Positions 35,825 to 57,570 of a stretch of 64,000 nucleotides of DNA are shown piece by piece. Each line of letters begins with the position of its first letter. Position 1 is the stretch's first letter. This stretch comes from Sipunculus nudus (Eukaryota > Annelida > Sipuncula > Golfingiida > Sipunculidae): positions 15,877,988-15,941,987 of the forward strand of contig CM049320.1 in the NCBI GenBank assembly GCA_026874595.1. Reading direction: 5' to 3'. The notes beneath the pieces are model-generated. The model ran no database searches. It had not been told where the DNA came from and worked only from the letters and a program-made list of their open reading frames with translations. The position numbers and the translations under genes are program-made.

Positions 35825-38239
35825 GCATGAGTTGAATCATTTAGCGAGAGGTTTTGACTGCAGATGCTATTTCTTTAAGAATAAAATTACCGATTTCCCC
35901 TGGACCAGTAGCTTTGTTTGTTCTTTAAGATTTTGAAACATTTTAAACTTCATTTTAAGAAAACTCTACATTTGTCAATGTGTGAGAACAAGGCGGGATA
36001 GATTCCTTGTCATCAGAATTTACATCTTCGTTGGCCTCCGTACAGCACTGCGCTACAAAGAACCCATAAGTGCCTGCCTTGCTTGAGGTTAAGGTACCTT
36101 TTGTAGCTTTTTTTCTTAAAAAAATATCGAGATAGTTCCAACCACGCAGTGGTCTCGGTATTCTGGTGCATTAATCTTTGGTTTATGCCTGCCATATAAA
36201 TCTTGTAATTCTTCCTATTTTCTATGACCACTTGATTTCTTGCCTTTTTAAAAGACTGAAAATGTTCAGGATTTCTTGTTCTTTCATATCTTTTCCATTG
36301 CCTGTTTCTGTTTTTCATTAGATTTTTTTCAATTCATGATTCATCCAGAGTTAATGGTTGGCCTCTATTAACACACTTTTTTATTAAGGACAAAAAATAT
36401 GTATAGTTTCCAGTAATAACTGCTCATAATCATTTGCCATATCAGAAACATCATCAACAATATCAAAAGACACCCCCAGGGAGCTGAGCTTAGAGATTCT
36501 TTGAAACCGATAATAAACTTTTCTTTTATTCGGCGCTCTTATTTTTTATTTTCAAAGACATTGACCAAACAAGCACGTTGTGGTCACATGTCGATATTGG
36601 GTGTAGAATGCCAACATTATTTACCATGCGTGTCGTATCTGTTTTAAGTAGATCGAGGAGTAAAGATGTAAGTTCGCAAATCCTAGTTGGTTGATCACCT
36701 AGTTGGAACAGGCCACTATGTGCCACTAAATTCATTAAATTGTTCCCCAAGTCACTATTTGTATATGATCAGAATCCCATCTGTTACATCTATCACTGAA
36801 ATCCCCTGTAAGGGAATAGGGTCTTTCTGATAGAGCTAGTTCAATACTATGTGTTAATGCTTCCAGGAATATGTCTCTCTGATCTAATGTCTGGCCAGGC
36901 GGCCTATAATAAGTACCTAAAAGAATTCTTTTTGTTATTATTGATCATGTTTTCTGTCCAAATGTATCAATATTTGGATTTTCTAATAATAATAATAATA
37001 ATAACAATAATTTATTCAACTCAAATGACCCCTTTCGAGGTATACAGAGTCATGCAAAACTAAATTACAGTGTATATACAGGATGTACGGTGACTACATA
37101 TAACTACATATATAATACTATATCACAGGTAATACTTACCCAATGTACACAGCTCTTATTTGTTTGAAAACATACATTGGGTGTGTTCGTGTGTAAGTGA
37201 ACTATCAATAACTTGCTTGTAAACATTCAAATTTGTATAAAAGTGTAGGTACAAACAGTACTACATATACTTTAGAGTCATATCACAGGTATTCAGTGCA
37301 GTAACATTTACTTCAAGTGAATATGCATTTAAACTTGTATGCTTTGGTATAAAATATAAGTTGCTGGCTATATAATTTGGCCTAAGAAAGTTTCTTAAAG
37401 TGATATAAGTGTATATTATAAGGCACCTTGTTTATGATTAACTTCTAAGTTTTTTTGTACATTTAATGTATAATGAGATCCACCACTTATACGGTAGAGG
37501 TAGAGAAACCTTATATAAGCATGTCAAGCACATTTTGTTACATAAATTAGAAATAAACATATAAACATATGTATATATACATACACGCATGTGTTTTGAT
37601 TTACTCTATAAGGGTATAAATAGGAAAGCATTTGTATGTCATTTCACTGCAGGTACAAAATTGTATAATGATAGAGGAAATAATACATATATCACATAAA
37701 TACCATATGGAAATAATTAAGTGCATAGAAAAATATAAAGCAGCTTGTTTACATGCATTGACTTGTGCAATAGTATTTCTATGATATAGGCATGATTCCT
37801 ATATTAGAAAATGCCATTTTATTACCTAAGAATATAAATGTATATGCACATAAATTCAATCTGGTGGGTTAACAATCAGATAGACAGTGACTAGTTGCAA
37901 AATAAACACACAATCTGGGTACAATCAAGATTTCTTACAAGATCTAGTATCACAGTATCATTATGAGATCAATAAACACGACAGGTATTGCAGTTGTGTT
38001 GTTGATGCTGCTTAAGAATATCAAGCTTGCTCCATACTTTACAAGAAATGAATAAGCATTTCATACATATGAGGATAAACCTGGTTGAGCAAATATAAGG
38101 GTGATCATATATAGACATTGTAAATATTTTGTACATAGTATTCTTACAAGAAATGAATGACCATTTCATACACATAAGGATAAACCTGGCTGAACAAATA
38201 TAAAGATGATCATATATAGACATTGTAAATATTATGTAC

Positions 38240-40110
38240 AGAGTATTCTTTAATAAAATTTGGATATAATCTTTATAGCAAACTTGGCTAGGTTTGACAG
38301 CTGAAGTTGGTCTGTGACACTGAATAATTCATGCATTTTTAGTATGTTTTGTTCTGGTTCTATAGTACTGGTTTATATAGTTGAGTCTTTCTTGTCTAAA
38401 TTCAGGGCATATAAAAAGATAGTGGAATTCATCACCCTGCTCATCCATGTTGCATAGGGTACATGCCTTAGAGCCAGTTAAATGGTCAGGGTTGCTGTTG
38501 GATGCTGGCAGTTTATGATTTGCACAGCGAAATTTAGTGAGCGCTATTCTGTCACCAAAATTTAATATGTTCAGATATTTTTCAAACCCGAGATTCTAGC
38601 ATCTCGTTACCAAAAAAGAAGGATGGACATAACCTGACTTTTCCTTTGGCAAAATAGCCACTTTTGTCTTCTCTGTGTTGACGCTTAGATACCATTTGCC
38701 ACAATAATCATGGACAGCATTTAGGGCAGTCTGCAAATCTTCAGGTAATTCTGCCATAACAATAGTATCATCCGCATAGAGGAGAGCATATAATCTTAGA
38801 AATAATTCAGTGTCATCATCACTGAGGTTGCTTCTTAAAGTATCGGCCAACAGGCCTAAACCATTATACCTGCGACTTATAAAAAATTTAATATCATTTA
38901 AATATATGGCAAAAAAAAGTTGCGACAGGTTTTCACCCTGACGCACTCCAATATTACAGGCTAAAGAGTCAGAAGTCTTCCATTTTTTATGCAAGATTTG
39001 GCATTTTTGTACATGTTGTATATTACTGTTAAGATTTTGCCGTTGATACTATTATTTATCAGCTTATACCACAGAGAATATCTATCGATTAGGTCAAAAG
39101 CTTTCTTGTAGTCAATAAAAGCACAGAATACTCTTCGTTTGTTATGCATATAAAGCTCAAGCAAGAAAAAATGTGGTCAAGGGTAGAAAAACCTACTCTA
39201 AACCCTGCTTGCTCATCGCCCATTTTTCCACAGGCATCTATGACAGCCTGACATTCAATGTTGCTGTGAACAGCTTGCCTAGGCAGCTTAATAAAGTTAT
39301 GCCCAGATAATTATCAGGATTATCAGTAGCACCTTTCTTTTTATATATTGGTTGAATAATTCCGGTACACTAGTCATCAGGGACTAATCCAGTTTCTAAG
39401 ATAATATTTAACATCTTTACTATAATTTGTACAACCTTTTGGAGGCAGTTTTTAATAAATTCATTTAGGATATTATCTACACCACTTGCTTTATTGTTCT
39501 TGAGCTCTCTGATTATTGCCACTACTTCCTCAACAGTGAAACTGCTAATTATGAATTCATTAATGGTGTGACCTGCACTTTCTGGGTTATAAGTTTCGCT
39601 ACTTGCATGTTTTCATTTGTGCATTTGTTATTGCCCAGGTGTTTAAAGTGATTCACAAAGGTTTCCATGTTAATATTTCCAGATTAATTTTGTGTGGAAC
39701 AAGCACTATTAATAGTTTTCCAGTACTCTTTCTAGATCAGTTCAGCACACACTCGATAGCTCATTACTCGCATACACAGCTACTTCTCCCCATGTGTATT
39801 TCGGTCCCTGCGTGACGGTTCATTCATCCCATCAATTGCTATTAGGTGATTGTCTATATTGCCGTTTAGCCAATTTTCTGTTAATCATAAAACTACAATA
39901 TTATTTTGTTTACATAAGTGATGTTATTTATCAAGTTTGCGCTCAGACATTATGCTTTTAAAGTTTACAGGACTGAATGTTACGAATTTGGTTATAGATG
40001 TTTGAACCTGGGGAGGTCCTGGGTTTCGGTGTACATCCAAGTAAAGAGCTTTTAGTATGTCTATAAACCGTTTGCTTTGAATTGTTGATAAAAACGAATC
40101 ACGCAATGCA
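38240..40110 (-). mobile_element. Non-LTR retrotransposon (LINE-1, right-arm copy)
   Basis: Reverse complement of 7.93-9.89 kb. Frames: 39,924-40,106 (2A-like DVHRNPGP), 38,961-39,164 (FCAFIDYKKAFDLIDRYSLW), 38,596-38,994 (GVRQGENLSQLFFAIYLND, LYALLYADDTIVMAELPEDL). Here the frame runs through YADD without the stop found in the left copy. The endonuclease deletion is the same as in the left arm. Confidence 0.88.
38596..38994 (-). pseudogene. LINE-1 RT palm with YADD, right arm
   Basis: A 132-residue frame spanning the VRQGENLS motif and the catalytic YADD box. Upstream and downstream frames are interrupted, so no active enzyme is encoded. Confidence 0.85.
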
Positions 40111-43100
40111 TGAAGTTCCGCTAGTAACCTTTAAGTGTGATCGTTTCAGTGTCCTGTATATAAAGGATCCAATTCTTCCCTGTTCAACACTAATACTCAT
40201 ATTGACATAAATCATACGATGATTTTACAATGCCACTGGTCATACCTTTGTCCTACTTGTTGTATTTATTTATATGTCCCTGGATATACTAAACATGCGA
40301 TAAATACACGAAAAAAAGGATGAATACATAACATAAACCATAAAAAGATATTGATGATGAAAAAACTATAACAAAACTTATGTAAGAAGGATAAGATCAT
40401 GCTGGTTGATAAAACTGTTAGGAATGGAGGATTACTTAGGGCCAGCGGCAGATTATTAACAACTATTATAAGAATAACTGTATAGTGATCATTAATACGA
40501 GTCGAATTATGTTCTTTTGTTCCTCTAGATAAGTACAACTAGTTAATACCTAACTGACAAACAAAGTTTTAAAATAATTAATTGCTAATTTTCCTTTGTT
40601 AATCCTGTATAACGACTGCAGTTGATATATGATATCGTCAGATCATGGATTATGTAGAGTAGCCTGATTTTCAACCACTTCATCAGTTCAGGAGACAGCA
40701 TACCTGACAAAAAGTCCATACATATAGAGATAAATGTGACGTCAGTTATACCATTGATGTATTCACTCAGATATGATATTTAATTAATATTAATAATAAA
40801 TATTGTTATCGAATTTAAAGAGAATATTTATAAATTCGGGTCAATACTTGAAAGAACTACGGGAATAATTCCTTTTTTTCCTTTACATCATCACGGCTTA
40901 CCTCCTGGCCCACCCAGCTGAAATGCAATACATGTACATACACCCCGCAGGCTGTGTAACCAGTGGTCGACCCACTAGAATAGGTATCCAACAACCCTGG
41001 TCATATGTGCTGTGTAGCATTTTGCATGTATATACTACAGAGCCACCACTGGGTCTATATTCCCCGGGTATTTGTTCAAGGTTTTACAGTTCACTTTTCG
41101 CTCGGACTTACATGCAAGAAACACTATTCCAAAGTGTAAATCATCTCTCATGACCCCTGGCAGTATTGCAAATAAAAAATAATCATGAAAGTGATCAATT
41201 GGGATAATATCAATTGGTGTTTATATTTTAATTAAGAATCCTTTTATAATATAGTTGTGTTATTTTTTAGGAAAAGTCTTTCAATTATAATTGATAGACG
41301 CCCCACACACTAGCTTATTCGGGCCCTACTCTTTTGCTCTCTAACATTAATGGACAGAAATAACTGTTCATTATATTTGACGCATAGACCCATGCTGTAT
41401 CTCTGTGTGTATTATAGACAATATAGATGCCCAGACGCAGTTTTACGGGACATGTAGCAAAACGACTCGGTGGGAATTTATGTTGGGCTAGTAAGCCTAA
41501 CTTGAGTCGTGATACTCTCATCATTTTTCCTCATCTTAAGTGCTAAGAAAGTATACTAACAAAGCTAATGATTGCTACGGTTGATTTCAAGTAACAGCGT
41601 ACTTGTAGGCCATAAAACGTTGTTAAATATAACGAAAATATTTGCGTCGTCATATCGCCTTAAAGTGCGTTCCTCGCCGAAGGATGTAACGGCACTCTGA
41701 CAGCCAGGACGCTGGTCGTAGACTCTCTAATATCAGAGGGCCGAAATGGCGCTACGAGACATGGGGACGGCAGCGCGAGCACATTCCTCCCCATCCCCCA
41801 GCTCAGGGTCAAGGTTTATTTGTCAGTGACGGATTTAAGCATGTTTGACCTGACATTTGATCCAACCAGACAAACTTGCGTGTGCCATTTCTAATGTCAG
41901 CATGTAATAATGGTTCATCTCCTGATCCATCAAGGTTATCCTTTTGTTTAATGTTGAAAATGACCACAGCGTCGCCGCAACTAACACCTTGCATTTACAT
42001 CCTTAACAATTCTGGAAACAGTTGTATCACGTAGTCTATCCAATAAAACACGTCATAGATACTACACCACAAAATAGATCCTCAAGTCTATCAATATATA
42101 AAGTATACTTTCTGTCGGTAATATTTGGAACGGATGTTGTCGAAGCATACTCTATATTTGCTCCATTTACTTGATTTTTGTAAGTTACTCTTCTCTGACG
42201 AAATATCTCAATTGCGGGGAAAAAGCGCGCTGTGAGATTAAATGTGGGCAGAAACTTAATCCTTGACATCCATAGATAGACCTTCTGTGTGGAGAATGAT
42301 TCTTCGCCTGTACTTGAATGATCTCTTATTTTAGTGAGCTGGCCTAGACTAACCATGGTCGGCATTTTAGGCAGGTTATGTCACTTTGTTTGCATTCCGT
42401 GAAAAAATCAAGTGGATAACTATATGAAAAACATACTAGGGCCCAGCTAGGTAACGGTTATGTGATCGGCCCATCGGGAAAAGTTCGAGTGTCTCAATCC
42501 GTCCCCCGACCTATCTTTACTAAGTATTTTTAGTAAAACCAAGTGTATAATTTACGTAAGAGATTGACATATCAGACGGCGGACAAAACTGGGTTCCGGC
42601 AAAGTTAGAGTGCGATTGTATGGAATTGTTCAAAGCTACCTTAATAAACAAAATGGACAGCCCCATCGCTGTTACGTCAATTTGAATCTTTTTGCAATAT
42701 TATTTACTTTTTATATAAATTAATACCATGTTGATTTCATGAATATACATTTTCGGTAATCAGAACAATGTACCTCCGGCTTTAAGCTGGATTCTAACAG
42801 ATGGGTTAACTGAATGGGTTAGCTGTGAAAAGGCGACCAGGAGAGGGTGTGTATTAAGCCCGATATTATTTAATCTCGTAGTTTTGTTATCAGGTATATG
42901 AGCTGATTAAAACAAGCACTTGTCGAAGCTGAATGGAATATTATAAAAAGAAAACGCACCTTGGATTATTATGTGTTGATTTTGACCTTTTTGCACCTGA
43001 TACTCCTTGTCATTTGCAGAAATTAATTTATATAATATTGTATTTATTTAATAACAAATGGGAAATGCTAATTTAACAAAATTATTTTTCAAGGAACCTG

Positions 43101-43249
43101 AATATTGGGCATTCAAGGTAAAAACATCAGTAATATAAATTATTGCTAATATATATGTATAAAGCATCATGAAGATTATCATGAAAAAATGAAGTCTGTC
43201 AGATCAAATTCAAATATTAAAGCGGAAATATTGAATAATGTGGATATAA

Positions 43250-43275
43250 AATGTGGAATACTGCCAGCTTGTGAA
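43250..43275 (-). other. Empty target site for the 2.7-kb transposon
   Basis: Minus-strand sequence aagctggcaGTATTCCAcat is the uninterrupted version of the junctions at 2039-2046 and 4724-4731. It has a single copy of the 8-bp duplication and no excision scar. Confidence 0.92.
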
Positions 43276-43317
43276 AGATCCAAGCTCTTAGATAACATTA
43301 TACTACCTAAGGTTGTT

Positions 43318-43330
43318 ATATATATATACA

Positions 43331-43383
<53 letters not shown>

Positions 43384-43430
43384 TGTTCAGGGTGAGCCTT
43401 GGGGGACGGACAAATTGAACGAATACAATG
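43318..43430 (+). repeat. (TA)n plus conserved 48-bp cassette, copy 2
   Basis: Right-arm mirror of 1,873-1,982: a TA run of about 60 bp, then tgttcagggtgagccttg and its continuation. Confidence 0.85.
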
Positions 43431-45631
43431 CAGATATAGTAAACATGTATTAGGGGTAGTGATGTCCTTGGAGAGTGCAAAAGAAACCCAATATTGGTGA
43501 AATAGTATATCGCAGTATAAGGTACTGATGTAAACTTTTATATATGGAAAAAGTAGAATTTCTTAAAAATATACAGAATGATGAAGCAAATAAATGATAC
43601 TTAAACACGTGCATCAGGTATAAAACTACAGTTAAATATTTTATGGGTCGTCTGATTACCTACAACTGTGAGAGATGTAAGATATCTCTTTTCGATAATT
43701 TGAAATACTTTTTGATAAATTATAAAAAGTACTAACTTGCACATTTATAACTGTGTAAAATCACTTTTAGAACCAAATAACTATTTAGAGTACTAATCAC
43801 CAAATTTGACAGCTGTATTGGCAAAATTTAAATTAAGTGACTTTCCTATAGATATAGAAATTGTCAGATATAAAAGAATATACATAGGACTGAATAATGG
43901 TGTAAATATTTTATTACTGGCCTGACGACGTATTGGACAAATTGAGGGTGAATATCATATGTTGGTGATTGCCTAGCTTACGAGTTAAAACGAATACAAT
44001 GAATTGAGTGAAAATATTGAAACACCAACTGATCATATATAAAACTTGCTTACAGCTACAGAGCCTTCAAAAATGTGCGAATTTGCAATATTTTCTAGGT
44101 CAGAAGGATTCCTTCATGTAATTTGGTACCCCGCTCAGCCACAGCTTGGCCGAGGGCCATGATAGAGCAGGGTACCAGTCAACCCTTCATTTGCCACAAT
44201 GCGCTTGGGGCCACAGCGACATCTAGGAATCATAGCACACTCGCACTGCTAATGATCATATTCACCAGGCACAAAAATGAATGAATGAATTAATGAATGA
44301 ATGCTTTTATCTCAGACATATACATTGGTCCATATATAGATAATTATTATGACAATTTTATAAGAAATAATTGTGCAATAGTCTAGACATATGCATGTAA
44401 ATGAAGGTGACCATAACACAAAAAATATTTCGCCTATAGGGAGTGAAATGGACATTTTTCTAGAACATAATGCAAATAAATAGCGCATATATCAATAGTT
44501 TACATCACCTTGTGTTCATATATATGATAAAAGACAACATAACTTCGTCCGCTAGAATTTCTGTTTTTTATTAAAAAAGTGATCAGACATTGTTTTGGCA
44601 TGAAATATAACATAAACTACAAGCCCTGACATCACATGGACATAACTGACATTTATGTTAAACTAATTTAAACGTATAAAACTTTATAAAGCTAATTTAA
44701 AAGTATAACACTTTACAAACAAATTTCAATATATTCAACATTTGAAACAATTTTTAAGTGTACAACTATGATAAGAATTTTCAAAGTGCACAATTTTAAA
44801 AACTGATTTTCCAGCAAGTAAGAAAATCAAAAAGATTTATGCTGCATCCATTACCTCTAGGATTAATGTTGATCCCCATTGGTGCAAACAACTTGTATCC
44901 TTTCGATACCAAATTAACATAATATAAGGCTAAGTTGCCAGAGTAACAACACAGGAACTGAACAGTAACAGGAACAAGGGAGGCATGTAACGGAAGAACA
45001 CTTTTTTTAACCACGCTTAAATCTTTAAAATATAGAAGGATGATATCAAACTAAATCTATACATTCAGAGGATAAATGTCACATGTGCGTGTTCCAAAGG
45101 AATTGGATATGTTACACAATTTTCTAAATGTTATCAAAATAAGGTATACATACTAATTTGCAGAAATATGCATGTGTATCTCACGTTCTGTTCATTTTGG
45201 CTGATAACAAAGATTCCAAAAGCAAAACCATCCGGCACACGGACTTGTAGTATCTCCAGATCACCTGTTTTACATATTGTTCTGCTTGAATAAAATCAGT
45301 CCACGTGTGGATGATTGTTATATTAAGACCACATTAAGAAAATTCGAATTCAAAACGATGGTGGCGGTAACCACCTCCATTTTTAATGACTCAACAGAGT
45401 CCCACTTCGGTTACGGACTACGTGACAGGGGTTACATATATTCTGGTGTCAACCAGGCGCGGTGTACCACTCCTGCGGGTCCTGCGTATCAGTCATTCCC
45501 ATTGCTTGATCATAACACTGTGGAACTACCGAAAGGCGCACCTGTTTGTGGTAGAAACATGACTGTGGGACATAGTTTCCACTTTAACAAAGCGCTCAAC
45601 CTGGGGGGCCGACCGTGAAAAAATCTCACCG

Positions 45632-45703
45632 TCTCGGCTGAGGATCTAACTCATGATCTCACGGGTTTGAGCCCTATGCTCTACCCCTAAACCACAGAAG
45701 CCG
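45632..45703 (-). repeat. tRNA-derived SINE head
   Basis: The minus strand begins cggcttctgtggtttagggg, with box-A-like tggtttaggggtagagc, an anticodon-arm-like region, then tgagttagatcctca (T-arm with tgag/ctca stem) and agccg, which can pair with the first cggct. Pairing of the anticodon stem is poor, so a SINE or tRNA pseudogene is likelier than a tRNA. Confidence 0.58.
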
Positions 45704-45973
45704 GTTATACATGGTTTATAGTTGAATGTTAAATTTACTTTAGCTCCCGATACTGATTAAAGTCAGATTTATAATCCTATTTATTGTGTTGTGGTTCGCG
45801 CATGTATATAATAAGTCATTAGAGTATATGGCAGAGTTTTGGTTCTATTTGACTCGAGATGGCCTCGGTCTTACTTTTCGAGTTCTTACCTCCGAGTTCA
45901 AGTAGAGGTCCCAGTACAGGCCCGTAGGCTGACTGCTGAGTGGGAGGGTTCGTTTTCACTGTTGTTGGAACCT

Positions 45974-45977
<4 letters not shown>

Positions 45978-46040
<63 letters not shown>
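45978..46040. repeat. (TA)n microsatellite
   Basis: About 63 bp of TA just outside the palindrome. Confidence 0.95.
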
Positions 46041-46043
<3 letters not shown>

Positions 46044-47825
46044 CGATGTTTTCTTTAAACGAAATAAAAACAATCCAAATTAGCTATTATTAGCGGATTG
46101 TCCTTTTTCTCGCCGTGTGTAACGTTACTCAGAACGTCCCATCCGAAGTGATTCGCAAGCTTCTGCTACAGCACAAGTATGCATGGTCATAAGGAGGCTT
46201 TATATACGTGTTCACTAAACAAAAAGTGCATTGGCATCCATTTGATTTCAGATTTGAAAAAAAAGAAAATAATTAAATTCAATGTCAAACTCACACCTCA
46301 GTCATCTGATATTCTCCGGTAGCTGTGCATCCGAGTGATTATCACGTTAACTGACAATTAAATGAGGTTGCTTGAAATTGATATCATTCGATGCAGATAA
46401 CTTGTACATTAATATTCATGGAAAGAAATTAACCGGGCGGTGTTTGGTGTTTCTAGCTATACTTGAAATTTGTATAAATTAAAAAAAGGGCCAGCAGGCG
46501 AGGCAGTTAGATGCTGAAAATGTTAGAATTATATTTAAATTCTTTGACAAATGAAGCAGTATATAGGACATAACTGGGCCGGAGCTAGAACTTTGGGGAT
46601 CAATTAAGATCCGGGGCATTTCTGCGAGTTCCGAATAAAAACAAAATGTGTAGACTGAACAATTTAGGGGGTGTATAGCCTAAAAACTGACAAAATAAAC
46701 AATCAAAGTAACTTAAAGAGCCTTGGTGAATGAAATCCATGTTAATATTAAATATATTAAATGATAATTATGTCATTCATCAGTCCCTACAGGCAGAGGC
46801 ACACGCGCACACAGCAGGTGTGCTACACTTCGCCATATATCTATACCAAATCGCCAGCTTGCCCTCCGGTACACTGTGGAGATGGCCTGTTCCCTGATCG
46901 AGATTACTCATAAATTATATATTTTTACCCCCCTGAAAACTCCCATACCTGACCAATTTTCTTTGGGTAACTGCATTAGAATTTCAGAACCAATATTTAA
47001 TTCCATGTATTCATGGTATATTTGAAAATTAAATCACCAGTGATTACAAGAAACAATATAAGATTGTCAAAGTATAGGGTGAAATTCATGCATGGTAGTG
47101 ATTTTACATTTGTTGATTACTATAAAAATACATTGAATTTCTGACCTTATCTCCGGTGTATATACTTACATCTAAATCAACTATATATTTATTTTCTGGA
47201 TGAACCGAATTCCAGCTTAAGTGGTTAACAAATTAATTTAGTAAAAATATTCTCGACTAAACATATGATCCAGTCCCTAATTTTTTTAATTACTCAATCT
47301 TGACATAATTTTCCTCACATACAAGCTAAACAGTTTTTTATATAAGGCAGTCTTGAATTGGTATTATAGGTTTAAATGCAAACTGGTTAAGTTTAATTTT
47401 AGAAAAAAACAAAGCACAGTGACCTAGTTTCCGGTTTGGTAGAACTTCTGTACATCGTACTGTGTGTAAAATTTCAAATCTATAGGTAATGATGTAAAAT
47501 CGTTCTTATCTAACGGGCAGATCATCGCCATATATATCTTCTGAACTAAAGAAGTAATATGCGAGGCCCTCCTTTTAATTGGCAACACCAACAAATCGAA
47601 AAGTTCCATAAGCTCATTTATAAATCTCTAAATGATATATTTTAACTTTTTTTTCTTTTATTTATTATTCTTATGCAATCAGGTTTGGTTTGGACTCTTG
47701 ACACGTATGTCCCCTGTGCTATATTGACAAAGTGGTCTTAGTTACATCCTTTGGCCCGGAAACAAGAGGGTGCTACTGCCCTCTTTGCATGAGACGGGAC
47801 AATCAACAATTTTCACTTTATCCCA

Positions 47826-47967
47826 TCTCACACGGCAACAAACATCCAGTTCTTGACTATAATCAGAAGTCCCCTCTCACACGGCAACAAACATCCAGTT
47901 CTTGACTATAATCAGAAGTCCCCTCTCACACGGCAACAAACATCCAGTTCTTGACTATAATCAGAAG
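47826..47967. repeat. 49-bp tandem repeat, three nearly identical units
   Basis: ctcacacggcaacaaacatc starts at 47,827, 47,876 and 47,925, exactly 49 bp apart, with no visible differences until the last unit ends at aatcagaag. Recent expansion. Confidence 0.93.
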
Positions 47968-48333
47968 CAAGCAGTGAACGGGTTATTTAAAGCTTATTTC
48001 AGGGGTGAAATTAAACATTTTGAACCGTACTTGCAATCTACATCCCTAGCAGAGCTAAATAAAGCTAAAAGAGGCCGCTAATCGGCGCTATAAACAATAT
48101 TTATACAGAAATATGGTCTCTCCCTGTGAGGATATGCATGGAACCGGACGACAAAAATGGTTAAACATAAAGTTGTGTATAATTTTCCGAGATTATAGCA
48201 TGTCAGTATTCGTCAGGTGGAACTCAGATGCTCAGCGGGGGGGTTCGTCCAAACCCACCGAACCCCCCCCCCCCCCCCAGCCTACGGGCCTGCAGTACCT
48301 TCGAGTCCAAGCCCGAGTCCGAGTTCCTAAAAA

Positions 48334-48483
48334 CGAGGTCACGTGTCCTATCTCGAGTTCTACATTACTGTCTAAATTCGATTCACATTGTTAGATAATT
48401 AAAAATAACGAGGTCACGTGTCCTAACTCGAGTTCTACATTACTGTCTAAATTCAATTCACATTGTTAGATAATTAAAAAAAA
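48334..48483. repeat. 75-bp direct duplication
   Basis: cgaggtcacgtgtccta begins at 48,334 and 48,409. The two copies differ by only a few bases and end in ttgttagataattaaaa. Confidence 0.9.
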
Positions 48484-48678
48484 AATAATATTCTGATATT
48501 AAGCCAGGTTTTTATAAAAAAAAATATATTGTCTATAATACAGCTGAGGCCGCATGGAGGTCATTCGATCAAAACGTGCAATTTTTAGTAACTTTAAGGT
48601 CGCATCTCACCTCTCTACATCTCTAAATCCTGTGCACACCGTATGCCTGGTGAAATCCAAGTTTATACATCCCTCATA

Positions 48679-57075
<8,397 letters not shown>

Positions 57076-57414
57076 CCCGTGACACAGCCTCGTCTGAAAT
57101 AAAACGGCAGACCGTCTGCAATGGTTAGATAGCAATCGGTGCATAACGACGTTCGATGCAATATTTGTTTTGACCTGTCATTCCCCATTCTTCGTTCCTT
57201 TTGCTTTTCACCTGTTTAATATATAATTCTGTTTGTTCACCTCATATGAAATACTAATGTTTGCTTGCCTATGTATAAGATTTTTTGTGTCAAATATTGG
57301 TTTAGAAGGCAGTGTAAGTTAGGAATTATTAAAACAAAAATAAACAGAATTACCCCTCAACGTTTGTATAGAGCCTTTCGCTACCTTATATTGCCTTGTT
57401 CTATACATATAATT

Positions 57415-57449
57415 ATATATATATAATTACTTATATATATATATAATTA

Positions 57450-57494
<45 letters not shown>
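57415..57494. repeat. (TA)n microsatellite
   Basis: Interrupted TA run, with repeated ataattacttatatata words at its left side. Confidence 0.92.
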
Positions 57495-57496
<2 letters not shown>

Positions 57497-57570
57497 AAAA
57501 ACAACGGGTTCCCAAAGATAACTACTTAAATGTCAGTGCTGTTCGTTCTCCTTAGGTCAGCGCTTAGTTA

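Larger units (their letters stand above)
34098..36960 (-). mobile_element. CR1/jockey-like LINE (LINE-2, right-arm copy)
   Basis: Colinear reverse complement of 11.34-13.95 kb. Better preserved frames: 36,013-36,318 (linker), 35,543-35,824 (FLSEWKKAHVLPKFIKGARN, NIIDNYRPISLLNDISKVLE, RT), 34,622-35,089 (post-RT, LGWPSLQKRREFMI-type region) and 34,098-34,517 (C terminus with YCNCDLEQKSIEHYM). Still broken by stops and frameshifts. Confidence 0.87.
32015..45337 (-). repeat. Right arm of the giant inverted repeat
   Basis: This is the reverse complement of 1-15,765, colinear over its whole length. It lacks the 2.7-kb transposon present at 2047-4723 of the left arm and instead shows one uninterrupted target sequence at about 43,250-43,275. 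It carries a local 57-bp minisatellite (33.52-33.86 kb) that is single copy in the left arm. LINE reading frames are somewhat better preserved here. Inner homology ends near 32,015 at a tgtgtgatt-type sequence; outward, the match runs to the point paired with window position 1. Confidence 0.93.
45338..48678. other. Stretch between palindrome and sulfotransferase gene; no gene seen
   Basis: Contains a tRNA-derived head (45,632-45,703), (TA)n at 45,978-46,040, a caggcccgtaggctg repeat with inverted relative at 48.24-48.31 kb, the 49-bp triple repeat at 47,826-47,967, a C-run at 48,266-48,280 and a 75-bp direct duplication at 48,334-48,483. The frame at 45,277-45,618 straddles the palindrome edge and is not supported as a gene. 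Confidence 0.6.

Noticed and set aside
41809-42365. Two minus-strand frames in the right arm as a real gene
   Set aside because: The left-arm copies at 5.65-6.2 kb carry indels and stops, no family is recognised and no splice chain could be built; left as unassigned arm sequence.
45277-45618. 113-codon plus-strand frame across the palindrome edge
   Set aside because: Its first part is palindrome-arm sequence and its last part runs towards a SINE head; no domain or splice context.
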